From: Labyrinthula sp. Ha
Lineage: Eukaryota > Sar > Bigyra > Labyrinthulida > Labyrinthulaceae
Reading direction: 5' to 3'
Assembly: GCA_015227615.1 (NCBI GenBank)
Contig: JAALGZ010000041.1
Coordinates: 1 to 64,000, forward strand
DNA: 64,000 bases
Shown here: positions 48,061 through 58,138 of the stretch, piece after piece
How the letters are laid out: each line of letters starts with the position of its first letter
Position numbering within the stretch: position 1 is the first letter of the stretch
Notes under the pieces: generated by a model
Told to the model about the DNA's origin: nothing
The model's database searches: none
Seen by the model: the letters and a program-made list of their open reading frames with translations, nothing else
Made by a program: the position numbers and the translations under genes

Positions 48061-51000
48061 GGCTCTATCAGGGGTATTAGTTATAAGATGGTTAAAAGCT
48101 CTAGTTTTTTCTAATTTAACCAAAGGTATTTCTGGTATATATTAGTATGGTAGTTTAGCGCTTCTTTTTGAGTATAATAAATGTGAGTGGAAAACTGTGT
48201 AACTCATTTTATGAAAGCTAAGTTCATAAATTATTTCAGGTTATTAACATTAATATGCTTAAATAAATAGTAAATAATTCTCAAAATATTTGCCATTGAA
48301 AGTAAATGTATTGTAGAATCCAGTACTATAGTCATCAGGATCGAAAAATTGTTTATCCCTGATAGAACCTAAAATCAGGTATCTGTTCTGAAATGACTAA
48401 GAGATAGAGGTTTGAAACACTATATATGACATAATTGTAAAAACTGATAACTTCACCTGCTAGATACATGGCTTAATCTTAGAAAACCAGATGAGATAAT
48501 CAATTCTTAAAGATGCTCAATCTGTATATAAACTTTCCTGCTTATGATTGTTCATTCTTGGGTGTTATGATTCTGGCCAAGTGAATTATGAACAAAGACT
48601 ATCTTCCTCAGTGAAAAATTAAATGCTTCTTAAATGTTTTGTTTAGAACATATATTTGAAGAGCATATAGGTTTTTGATGTAATACTGGAGCTTTATATA
48701 CATTCGGAGCGAAGATTACCACTTTGCCACAATGTAATTGAGTCGCACATAGAAGACCCATTTCTTCATAGAATATTTATTCATAAAATTCACTCCATTT
48801 ATAGAAAAAGGAATATTTGTGCCATTAAAACTTGTTAAACTGATTTTATAATTCAACTCTAGAATAAACCATAAACACACTAAATAAAGCAAAACTTCTA
48901 AAAACACACCGAAATTATGAGCTTAATTATATGGAATAATATGTCGTTCCTTCATGTAAATGACGACAACTAGTTTCACAAATCAATTCCATTTCAAAAA
49001 GTGTTTTATTTTCTTAGAGGCTAAGCTAAAATGTTGAGTTATGCACTGAAGAATATAAAATATAGTTTCTTCATGGTACAACCATTAACGACTGTGGCAT
49101 ATAGAATGTTTATTTTGTTTCTGCAATAACGGAAACCCGTATTCTCTCTGTAGTCATTGCCCTGAAAAATAAATTTACACATAAATTGTTTCCACAAAAA
49201 TATGAAAATATGTCGCACACACAAGTAAACAACGAAGTTATATATAATACCCTTTACAATAGAACCTATGCGTTAAGAAATAGATTATTATTAGCAAATA
49301 CTACTTAAAACAAATGAGCCCCGATTTAGTTTCCAAGATAGAAATGTTTATATATCTCACATTAAATTATGTTTCTACATTATTCACTTGAAGTATACGA
49401 CTTGTTACTTTCTACTTACCAAAATGATCGATACTGTGGTTTCTTTGCCAGATCAGTTACCAACCAGTTGAATCTCACCACACATATCTTTTGTTACAAT
49501 TTTGCGGATGTTTTCGAGAAGAATTATCTAACATACTTGCAAATTGAGGTCATATTTCCATGTGACACTTGATTTAATAAGTTCAGTTTCTAATTATATT
49601 ATATTTGTATGAGTAATAAAGAGGTATAGATGGAGAAAATTTAGAAACTATTTATATTTATGTTAATCGAGATTGAATAGGTTGTATATTGAAAAAACAC
49701 ATTTGTAAACTTTTAAGGAACTTTTCCCACTGTATAAACACAATCATGGTTATATGAACTTAAGAATCAAATGCTAGGAGAAAGAGTAAATAGGTAATGT
49801 GTTAGATGACCAGTATTGAGGGGCTTTCCTAAGCCATTTAATCGGCGAAATTCTATTTTAAGTAATATAAATAACAGTATAGCAAAAAAGTAAACACCCA
49901 ACGAGATTTTCATCGCATTGATAAAGAAACAAAAAGAATTTAGCTTAAAAATAAGTAGATCAGAATATTCCATACAATAATAAAACCCAAAGAGTAGTTA
50001 ATTTAAGTCATACCAACTGATACACCCATTCTAACATTAGATTCGCTAAGTATCTTTCGTATTTATACCCAATGAGTGCGATTAAACCTGTTGAGAAAAA
50101 TATTTGAAAGCGAACAAACAATAAATATGCTAGTAACACCAAAAAATTTAGTTAATATTGATGAATTTCTTGTACTAAGATATTTGGGTTGTTTACTTTA
50201 GTCAAAAAGGTTAATTAGATAGATATATAGATACAGAAAAAAAAATATTTCATTAACTGATTAACTTAAAACGACAAAGGTTAGTTACAACAATTGAAAA
50301 GGGATTTGCCTTTGAGTAGACAAAATTAAGATAGAAAACCCACAGCATGTATCGCTTTCTTTAAGCTTAGACCTTTTAGTTACTTCCACTTTATTAGCTT
50401 TGGGTCATATGGTAAACCAGCATCTGTTTCATGTGAAGTAATTCGAGAAAGTTAAAATATTTTTAGACTCTTTTGTCTCAGAGAATAACTTCTCTAAATA
50501 TTTAAACACCTCGTTGTTTTTTGGTTAAGATCCATGAAAACTCAGAAGATTCTCAGGGTTTAATTTATAAACCATCTAAATAGTTGCATATATGAAATAA
50601 AAACCCCATCAAGTCATTAATAGATATAGTTTTGGTGTTACGTCTAGTTTTTTGTCCAAGTATATACATTATGATACCTAATTGTAACATTGAACACACT
50701 TACGCTACAGTAGTCAACCTCTGTTATTCTCCACAGTGTTAAAGATTTGTAGAATCATACTAATTATGTTTGGTGTGGACAAGAATCTACGAAATAAGTA
50801 CCTAGCCCTACGGCGCTACTTTTAATGACAAATTACTCCAGATGTTAAATTAGAGCTGCTTAGGCTCAATCTCTTCATAAAGATAGTTCATTAACAATGA
50901 ACTTTCCTCCTACACTGAGGATGAGATGAAGCTGTGTTTAGTATATAAGTTATATCGCACATGAATGTATACCAAGCTGCAAAGAAGTCAAACCCATAAT

Positions 51001-51834
51001 AAAGCAGTGTTTCATTTATAAGAAAATTATTAAAATATTAAACATGTATAATTTATGTTTGATTCTAATTTTGCTATCATGGAACTGCCAACACTACAAG
51101 TATGTTCTTAGCTCTTGTTAATCTATAGTTTTACTCCTATTATTTTCTTATCAAGTTCCCTTAGTTTACTTAAATGTAGCACACCATCAACTGTGTCAAT
51201 CATATAAAACAAAATTTAACTACATATCATAATGAGCTCGGCTTAGGTTGTTCTTGATGAAGGATAGAAATAAATTTGAACTATAATATATGCAATGAAT
51301 AGTTAAAATATGAATCTTAACACATCCGATTAAAACTTCGTATATTGATTGCTACTAGATACCTATATAGTTTGGTAGAACAATCCTAAATCTATTAAAT
51401 CTTATTTGAACAAACTCCGGAATATCTATTGAGAGATGTTATTAATTGCACCTTGTCCCTAATAGAATTAAAGAAGATGTTCACATAAGTGTCTGAATAA
51501 ATTTATTTGCAAACACATCTCTTTTGTTTAAATTTATACTAGGTGAAGGAAAATAAGCCTTTGAAAACTTTATTATTTATTTTTTAGACTCTGGAAATGC
51601 TACTTCTTTTGTTTCTAAGTTCTTGTTAATTTTATTCAGAAAATATTCATTTCAGGTTATTCCAAACTTCTACCTTCAATGGCAAGCCAACTTTATATCC
51701 TAAGTACACAATTTTCATCCTTATTTATTTCAAATAGAGCATACATAAATGCCTTCGAAAGGAACTGACTTATATATTGGAATAGATATATTGAATGTAG
51801 ACATTGTTTTTGAACTTTCGGTGAAGATAATCAT
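48061..51834. other. Gene-free AT-rich DNA
   Basis: No supported gene. Short open frames (48716-48907, 49039-49224 and 49767-49973 on minus; 49369-49572 on plus) are AT-rich with no recognisable content. There are no RNA genes or repeats I can defend. Confidence 0.45.
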
Positions 51835-52770
51835 TTAGTTAAACTTTTTTACATTAGTTGTGAAATTATGTCTAAACTCATCGTAAGTCGTATATCCAAG
51901 TTGTTTTTCAACTAGTTGCTTCCAGGACTGCGCAATCAGATCCTTGACTTCTCTTGGGATTTTTTTCCCGTCTCCTTTTTTTCCAGACCTTATTAGTGTG
52001 AATTTATCATTTTTTAAAGACTCAAAAAACTCTGGCGTATTCTTAAACTTCCTTTTCATCACTTCTCCTAGTTCAAACTTTACCTTATTCGCTCTCATAT
52101 ACTCTAGAGAAGAAAGTTTTTCAGCAGCATTACAACGGGATTGAAACTCTTTTTCTGACAGTGTATCTAAACCCATAAATCTAGCTATTCTCTCAATACT
52201 ATTTCTTGGATTCTCCTTCATGTCTTCATAGAAAAGGAATAAAATCTTTTCTGGGTTTTTCTTCGTAGCTTCAACATAGGAAATGATTTGTTGGATTGGC
52301 AGTTCAAAAATACCCGAATCTTCAAATATTATCTTGCCAAACGCTTTCATTGAGCAATTAGATGTGTTTACATTAGGTGATTGTAGGAGGAAGTGATAGT
52401 AGGAAACAAAAGCGTCGTATGGATCCCTGGTTACAAAAATATATTTTGCTCCTTTTGCTATGTTTGCATATGTTTCATGACTCTTGAAAACTCTTGGTGA
52501 ATATTTTTGCTCGGCATCCAAATCTTGCTCAGCATCGTGTGCTAGCACATCCCACGGAGTTTCCATAAGAAGATCTTCATAATCCGTGTCTCCATTAGAA
52601 CGAAGCATGTGACAAATTTGCAAAGTCCATGTTGTCCCACATTTTGGTGCAGTTGTCACGAAAATATCATTTTCCCTTGGTTTGAAGTTTCTTCCCACGT
52701 CAAGTGATTCCTGGGTAGCGAAAGTATGTATTCTGTTTCGAAGTTCTTCAAGTACTTCCTTTGTATCCAT
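51835..52770 (-). CDS. Cytosolic-type (SULT-like) sulfotransferase
   Basis: Predicted to transfer sulfate from PAPS to a hydroxyl or amine on a small acceptor in the cytosol. It is a single exon of 311 aa, close to the family's usual 290-300. The PAPS-binding loop is TTAPKCGTTWTLQ (residues 39-51, with K43 and the GTTW motif). The catalytic His is probably H98 in PRVFKSHETY. The 3'-phosphate site is FVTRDPYDAFVSYYHF, with R115 and S123. The C-terminal RSGKKGDGKK stretch (about 265) corresponds to the family's RKGxxGDWK motif, with Gly in place of the usual Trp. There is no signal peptide or membrane segment, which sets it apart from Golgi sulfotransferases. The substrate cannot be told from sequence. 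The start codon is about 400 bp from the left end of the MULE inserted at 53180, so its upstream region may have been altered by that insertion. Confidence 0.93.
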   Translation of the reverse strand: MDTKEVLEELRNRIHTFATQESLDVGRNFKPRENDIFVTTAPKCGTTWTLQICHMLRSNGDTDYEDLLMETPWDVLAHDAEQDLDAEQKYSPRVFKSHETYANIAKGAKYIFVTRDPYDAFVSYYHFLLQSPNVNTSNCSMKAFGKIIFEDSGIFELPIQQIISYVEATKKNPEKILFLFYEDMKENPRNSIERIARFMGLDTLSEKEFQSRCNAAEKLSSLEYMRANKVKFELGEVMKRKFKNTPEFFESLKNDKFTLIRSGKKGDGKKIPREVKDLIAQSWKQLVEKQLGYTTYDEFRHNFTTNVKKFN

Positions 52771-53171
52771 TTCTCACTGTATGTTCTTTTTTGTTTGGGA
52801 AAAAACGTTTGACTTTCTTAGAAAGGGCAAAGATGATTGCCCGACAAAAAAAATCCGAGCTAATGATTGAGTTAAAGAGAAACGGAAGCTTAATATCAAC
52901 TCCAGTTCATATTAGGGACATTTCAACGGACATGTACTGTGCAAAAATGGCATAAAAATATATTCCGTTAACAAATACCAGTTCACTATCGGTAAGATGT
53001 TAAAATAACATTGACATAAATCAGCTGTGTTGTATTACAAAATAAAACATGCTAACGGAAAATAATACTGGTAATCTAACGTGAAAATTAATTCGGGCCT
53101 TTTGCGACTATATATTACTTCCGTTTATTGGGAAAAATATGCGACATCGACTTTGCGAAGTTTAACGAATA

Positions 53172-53179
53172 GTCAATGA
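53172..53179 (+). repeat. Left target-site duplication of the MULE
   Basis: GTCAATGA abuts the left terminal inverted repeat and recurs at 56404-56411. It can be read as 9 bp (GTCAATGAG) if one terminal G is assigned to the target. Mutator-like elements typically duplicate 8-11 bp. Confidence 0.85.
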
Positions 53180-53224
53180 GGGAACCGGTTTTTTTTACGC
53201 TGGCGTAATTTACGCCACTCTTCC
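53180..53224 (+). repeat. Left terminal inverted repeat of the MULE
   Basis: Starts GGGAACCGG and contains the perfect palindrome TGGCGTAATTTACGCCA (8-bp arms around one base), then CTCTTCC. It pairs with 56360-56403. Confidence 0.88.
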
Positions 53225-53386
53225 GTTAGGGATTGTAGGGGGTTTCAAGGTGATAAGGAAACTACGTACCGGTAGTGATTTTTAGTGGAATTCCATAAAA
53301 CTTAACGGAAGCTTAATAGTAGAACTTCAATTCCCAATTCTCTGAGCCCAAAATTTGTGAAAACAACAAGCAAAAAAATTACAAGT

Positions 53387-55453
53387 ATGGAAACACACCT
53401 TTCTGCTCCTACGAAAGAGGAAGTAGACCTTCAACAACTAAACCAAAGCGGAAGAAATGACAGTTGGATCAGTTACAGAGGTTCTACACCAGAAGAGATG
53501 TTGGAAGCTCTGAAGAACGTAAGTGCTAACCGATTTAGAGTTAAAAAACAGTCCTCCCACAGCTTTTGTGAAGAGGAAACTAAAAGAATCTTTGGATTTA
53601 GTAAAAAAATGGTGCGTAGATGTAAATTAAAATGTGCGTCTTCTAAAAATTGTACTTTTGAATTAAATTTTAAGTTTGATCTCAAATTACGAAAATACAT
53701 TTTCCAAGTAAAATGCTTAGAACACACAGAACATGAAGTACAAGTAAAGAAAAATGAAAGAACGTTTCAATCAGATTTAAAACCAGCTGAATTAAGAATG
53801 TTAAAGTACCTTGGAGTTGCTGATACTCCCTTAACTTCAGTGGAAGTGGCACTTCATCGGGAATTTCCAGGGATTTACTTTGACAAAGAGTTACTAAAGC
53901 GTCAATTAAAGAAGGCTAGAGAAGAAGGAAGAGATTCAGAAGATACTAATATTCAAATTTTAATTAAAACAGGTAAAAGATGTCTAAGTAATGGAGGAAA
54001 CTTTGAACTTTACTACTCAAATGACACAGAAGGAAGACCTAGGCTAAAAGGTTTAACATTTCAAGAACAACTACAAGTAAAACGAAAAAATATTTATTCG
54101 GAGTCAATACGAATTGACACCACCCACGGTTTGTCACGCTACATTTTTGTAGCAATGTTCTCCATGGGAGTTGATTGCTTCATGAAAACTGTTAATTTCG
54201 GTTGTACATTAATGCAAACCGAACACCATGAGCAAGTCATCAGAGGATTAAAGGATCTTGGTCTTGAACACACAGAAGTTATGATGAGCGATGATTCCTT
54301 GGCCTTAGCAAAAGCAGCAAAACTTCTTGGAGCTGAACAGGTGAGATGTGTTAAGCATTTTTCTGCATCTTCTTCACTTGTGGCAAAAGGATTAAGAGGT
54401 CCCTTTGTAAGTGATTTCCTTGAGCGTGTCAACCAGGCTGTGAGGGAGGACTTTCATACAAATGAAAAACTGGATGCCCATCTTCAGAAGCTAAGCTTTG
54501 ATCTTCCAGAACTCGAATAACAACAGTTCCTAAAAAATATTAATGAACAGAAAGAAAATATATGTTGGGCATATGTAAAAAGAAAAGTAACATTTGGTCA
54601 TGTTTCTACTCAACGTGTTGAAGGGTTTCATGCCAAATTTAAGGGTAGTGGTCAACTTTCATCTAAATAAAAAAGTTGGACAATTGATCAACTAATTAGT
54701 TTTCATGAAAAACAAGTTGTTGATTACACAAATGCTACATTAAAAAAGTTGAAAAAACTAATTTCCAAAGGGGAAGATATTTCTGAGGAGGTTGATAAGA
54801 TGTTGACCAGTAAAATTAAGAAAGTGACTGGATGCTTCATTGTTGCTGATAATGGAGACCGGACCTATATTGTTTCAGAAACAGAGAATGATGTTTCTAG
54901 ATTATATAATGTTAAAGTGAGAGATATCAATGGCTGGGTTCATCCTGAATGCAGTTGCTCAACATGGACTAATTTGAAACTACCTTATCGTCACTATGCT
55001 AGGATCTGCGTCAGATTAAAAAGAAAATATATTGACAAGGTAAACCTTTTGCCTAGATGGCATTTTCAAGAACATCCTCTTCATGAAGTTGCATTAAAAG
55101 AACTTGGACGAGCAACATTTCCTGGAGAAGGAGTTTTCAATTTTAATGTGAAGGTTCCTGATTTTAAAGATTTGAAAGTTCCAAAGAAGCCAGGTGTAAG
55201 ATTTACCATGCTCAAGACTGCATGCAGGGAACTATATGAAGAAGTTCAACATAGTACAGATGAGGGGTGGCGAAAAGCATATGCAACTGTCATAAAAATG
55301 ATAGATGCATTGAAACAAAATGCAGATGGTGACTTTTCCAATGTGGATATTTCACTCTCCGAACATTCTGGATCAACAATCTTATCACCGAGAAAGAGGA
55401 AACTGCGAAAAAAAAGGCAGTGTAGTTGCAACTCAAAGTCGCTTGAACTCTAA
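53387..55453 (+). pseudogene. MULE transposase interrupted by two in-frame TAA codons
   Basis: Transposase of the Mutator superfamily (DDE/RNase-H fold) that would cut and integrate the element. One frame runs from the ATG at 53387 to the stop at 55453 (688 codons before the stop) but has TAA at 54518-54520 and again near 54668. The N-terminal FAR1/FLYWCH-like zinc region shows CKLKCASSKNC and CLEHTEHE. The catalytic set is D in RIDTTHG, D in MMSDDS and the likely Glu in RVEGFHAKFKG. That Glu lies between the two stops, so the first stop alone removes it. The second half has a SWIM-type zinc motif, CSC...LPYRHYARIC, in which the third ligand is Tyr where Cys is usual. The decayed relative near 47200 has LPCNHY. 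CAA-to-TAA or AAA-to-TAA changes would explain both stops. TAA is a normal stop elsewhere in the window, so recoding is unlikely. Confidence 0.85.
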
Positions 55454-55770
55454 CACTTAAAGGTTGTAGGTGAGTACTATATACGAAAACCTGCTTAATT
55501 CTAGCAACTCCGTTTTCTCATGCGAAGTTTTCCTATACAGTACTCACTTCACAATAACCTCGATCAACATCTTCATTGTAATTAAGTAGAAACCATTCAA
55601 ACACATCCTCGTAAAACCAAATAGAATGTATTGAATTGAAAACCATGTACCTCATGATCAACCACGGAATTATTTTATGCATAGTGGGATAGCTTCTATA
55701 TATATGTTGAAGGCCGTTCAATAGATCAGTTTTGAAACTTTTCATCCAACGGCCCTATAAAATAAGAACA

Positions 55771-55870
55771 TCCTGATCCCTATGCCCACCCCCAATCAGG
55801 AAACCCACAATATACGTATCTTTTTCCAAACAGCTTTTAATCCTGATCCCTATGCCCACCCACAATATAC
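55771..55870 (+). repeat. Short direct repeat inside the MULE 3' noncoding region
   Basis: TCCTGATCCCTATGCCCACC occurs at 55771-55790 and again 70 bp later at 55841-55860. Both are followed at different distances by CCCACAATATAC. It is a subterminal duplication within the element, possibly transposase-binding sequence, or replication slippage. Confidence 0.8.
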
Positions 55871-56359
55871 CTTTCCTCTTGAAACCTAAAATAAATTAAA
55901 AAAAACCTCTACCTAAACCCCAAGCAAGGGTTATGGATCTGGTTTTGCAGATTTGTGTGGGTCTATGATTAGCTTTTTACCAAAAGCTAACCCTAGCCCC
56001 TGTTGTGGTTAGTTTTTACTTGAATCTTGAACCATAGAATATCCCATTCCCATAAATACATAACTGTTACTTTTCTTGTTCACTTCTTCGATCCTTGATC
56101 TTGTTCAGGTGTAACTTTTGTATTTGTAAATCTGGTTCTTAAAACTTTGAAATCTTCGAAAGTGGTTTCAATTTCCATTTCAATGTCTTCAGCTTGATCT
56201 ATGTGTGTAACTGGTTCATATAAATGCATAGGTTTATGTTTTCTTCTTCACTTGATCAATCCTTGAGCTTCATCGGATATTCATTATCCATTTGTAATTT
56301 TAATTGTAATTGTTGGTTTTTTATTTTTTATTTTGGGCAATTGCGGTATTGGTAGAATT

Positions 56360-56403
56360 GGAAGAGTGGCGTAATTTACGCCAGCGTAAATAAATACTAT
56401 CCC
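56360..56403 (-). repeat. Right terminal inverted repeat of the MULE
   Basis: Reverse complement starts GGGATAGTA and continues TTTACGCTGGCGTAA, TTACGCCACTCTTCC, mirroring 53180-53224. It contains the same 17-bp palindrome. Confidence 0.88.
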
Positions 56404-56411
56404 GTCAATGA
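56404..56411 (+). repeat. Right target-site duplication of the MULE
   Basis: GTCAATGA directly follows the right terminal repeat and equals the left copy at 53172-53179. The next base, G, also matches if the duplication is read as 9 bp. Confidence 0.85.
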
Positions 56412-58138
56412 GTACTATGCGGATATATCTACTGACTTATTTTTAATTGTTAGGATCTACCAAAACCAAGAAGATATCTTTATTCTCAACCCGATTACTT
56501 GAAAAAAGAAGAGATATCTCTAAAGATTGATTTTGGAATATGTAAGACAAGTGCTTGAACAGTGCTTAGAGCTTTTTATTAGTTTAGTAGAAGATAGTGG
56601 AGTACTGAGTTGTTCTGAGTATATAGACTCATTAAATTAAAATTAAAACCGATGAGTAACAGTACTTGAGGTTACAATATTTCTGAGCAACCTAGAAAAA
56701 TATGTAACATCAAGTTGAAGGTTCTGGAAAAACTTGGATATAACTGGCTCTGACCTCTGCGCAAATCCTTCAATCACATCCCCATTTGAAATATCACTAA
56801 AACTGGACTCTGTCTCGCTTCGACAGAGGAAAGCATAGCCGGAGATATTTATTTGCGAGCGCGAGGAATCCGAATCTTGGGTATTAAAATATTTAATTAC
56901 AATTTCCTTTCTTATTTTGTATGTAACCTGGCCTCTAAAAATCATTAGTCTTGCTATCCTCCGTCTGAAACTTGACCACGTAACCACACTCGCTACAGAG
57001 AAAAGTACAATTGAAATGTAGCTGATGTGGTGCACTTAATTTGCAGAGCGAAGAGTTATAAGCATAAATGAGACTGGTACCAATCTGTTGCTACTTAATT
57101 GTAACTGTTCTCTTGTTCTGCAACAGTATATTATCTTAAACGCTAATGTTGCATCTTTGTAGGTTAAATTTTTACTGGAAAGTTATATATGGTTTCGGGG
57201 AAAGTTCTGTGGAGGAATCCCTCTGTTACTACAGTATTTTATTTCTTAAAAAAAATATACAAGGAAGGTACTGCGTTTAGAGCTTCAAAAACAAAGTTAA
57301 AATTCCACCTTCAGCTTTCAATGCTGCTCCAAGTTGCATCAACTACTCCGTTCCGCTCTTTGAACCAGGGGTTTCTCTACCCCTGCTCAAACTCCTGTGA
57401 AACAAGGGGGAATTGTAACTTCTGTTGCAAATTTTGCTGTTTTAATCTTACTTAACCATGGTAAATTCAAAGTTATGGTGCAAGACTCATCAATGTACTC
57501 TCGTCATCCCAAGAAACTTGAAACTTAAAGCCGGCCTGAAAATTGTTCTTTTGAATGTTAGGATCAAGAAAATGCTGGTGTAAAAGGCCAAATTTGTTAC
57601 CAATGAAGATTTTTTATTAACATCAAATGTAAGTGTAAGCTAAAAACTATACACATTTTTGTTTCCTCTATAATAAAAAAAGGTCCGTGGTAGGAGGTCT
57701 TGTTGATGTGTGCTGGAAGCGTACCTTGTCCTTGAATTGAGAACTCTTAAGTGGACAATGCTGAGCAAAAATCAAATTTATCTGCTAGAATTTTAAGATT
57801 GTGTCGAAGATGTTGAAAAGTTGCATAAGTGGTGTTGAAAATTTGTGGAATGGCACTGCTTTGCTGTTTCAACTATAAGTAGTTTACAAAGTTCTTAATA
57901 ACTATACCTCTCGGATCTAAAACCATTAATTTCTCATCTGCTCTACCTGCATTCATTGGACCAATCAGATTGCGAATATCGTGACGCTGGACATTCGCTT
58001 GACTGAGGAAACGATTGCCTTTCGTTTTCTCTGTTTGTTTATGGTTCACGAATCGGATCAACATACAAAAACTAACTCAATAACTCAAGTAAATGAACCG
58101 AGTCTAATTGAGTCAATTTGAAATCCCATGTCATAGAG
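56412..58138. other. Intergenic region between MULE and mannosidase
   Basis: No supported gene. A minus-strand frame at 57035-56643 encodes a hydrophobic start followed by a soluble stretch, but it opens with GTG and its first ATG lies after the hydrophobic part. A plus-strand region at 57189-57520 has coding-like text split over two frames (STPAQTPVKQGGIVTSVANF) and may be a remnant. The last few hundred bases hold the mannosidase promoter. Confidence 0.4.

Larger units (their letters stand above)
53180..56403 (+). mobile_element. Mutator-like DNA transposon (MULE) with TIRs and target-site duplication
   Basis: A 3,224-bp element. The ends at 53180-53224 and 56360-56403 are imperfect terminal inverted repeats of about 44 bp, both starting GGGA and strongly matching over the inner 30 bp (TTTACGCTGGCGTAA then TTACGCCACTCTTCC). 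It is flanked by an 8-9 bp direct repeat, GTCAATGA(G). It holds one transposase frame (53387-55453) and about 0.9 kb of noncoding 3' DNA. Perfectly kept flanking repeats suggest a fairly recent insertion, but two in-frame stops in the transposase mean it is probably not autonomous now. A relative, far more decayed, lies at 46790-48060. Confidence 0.9.

Noticed and set aside
54518-54670. TAA read as a sense codon because two TAAs interrupt an otherwise continuous frame
   Set aside because: TAA terminates the recombinase, RhoGAP, sulfotransferase, MAPR and DENN genes at expected ends, so ordinary mutation of the transposase is simpler.
56643-57035. 130-codon minus-strand frame with a hydrophobic start, possible small membrane protein
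   Set aside because: It opens with GTG. The first in-frame ATG lies after the hydrophobic segment, and no upstream exon or homology supports it.
57189-57455. 88-codon plus-strand frame rich in cysteine at its end
   Set aside because: It depends on a chance frame. A neighbouring frame reads more like protein, neither is long, and both look like a remnant at best.
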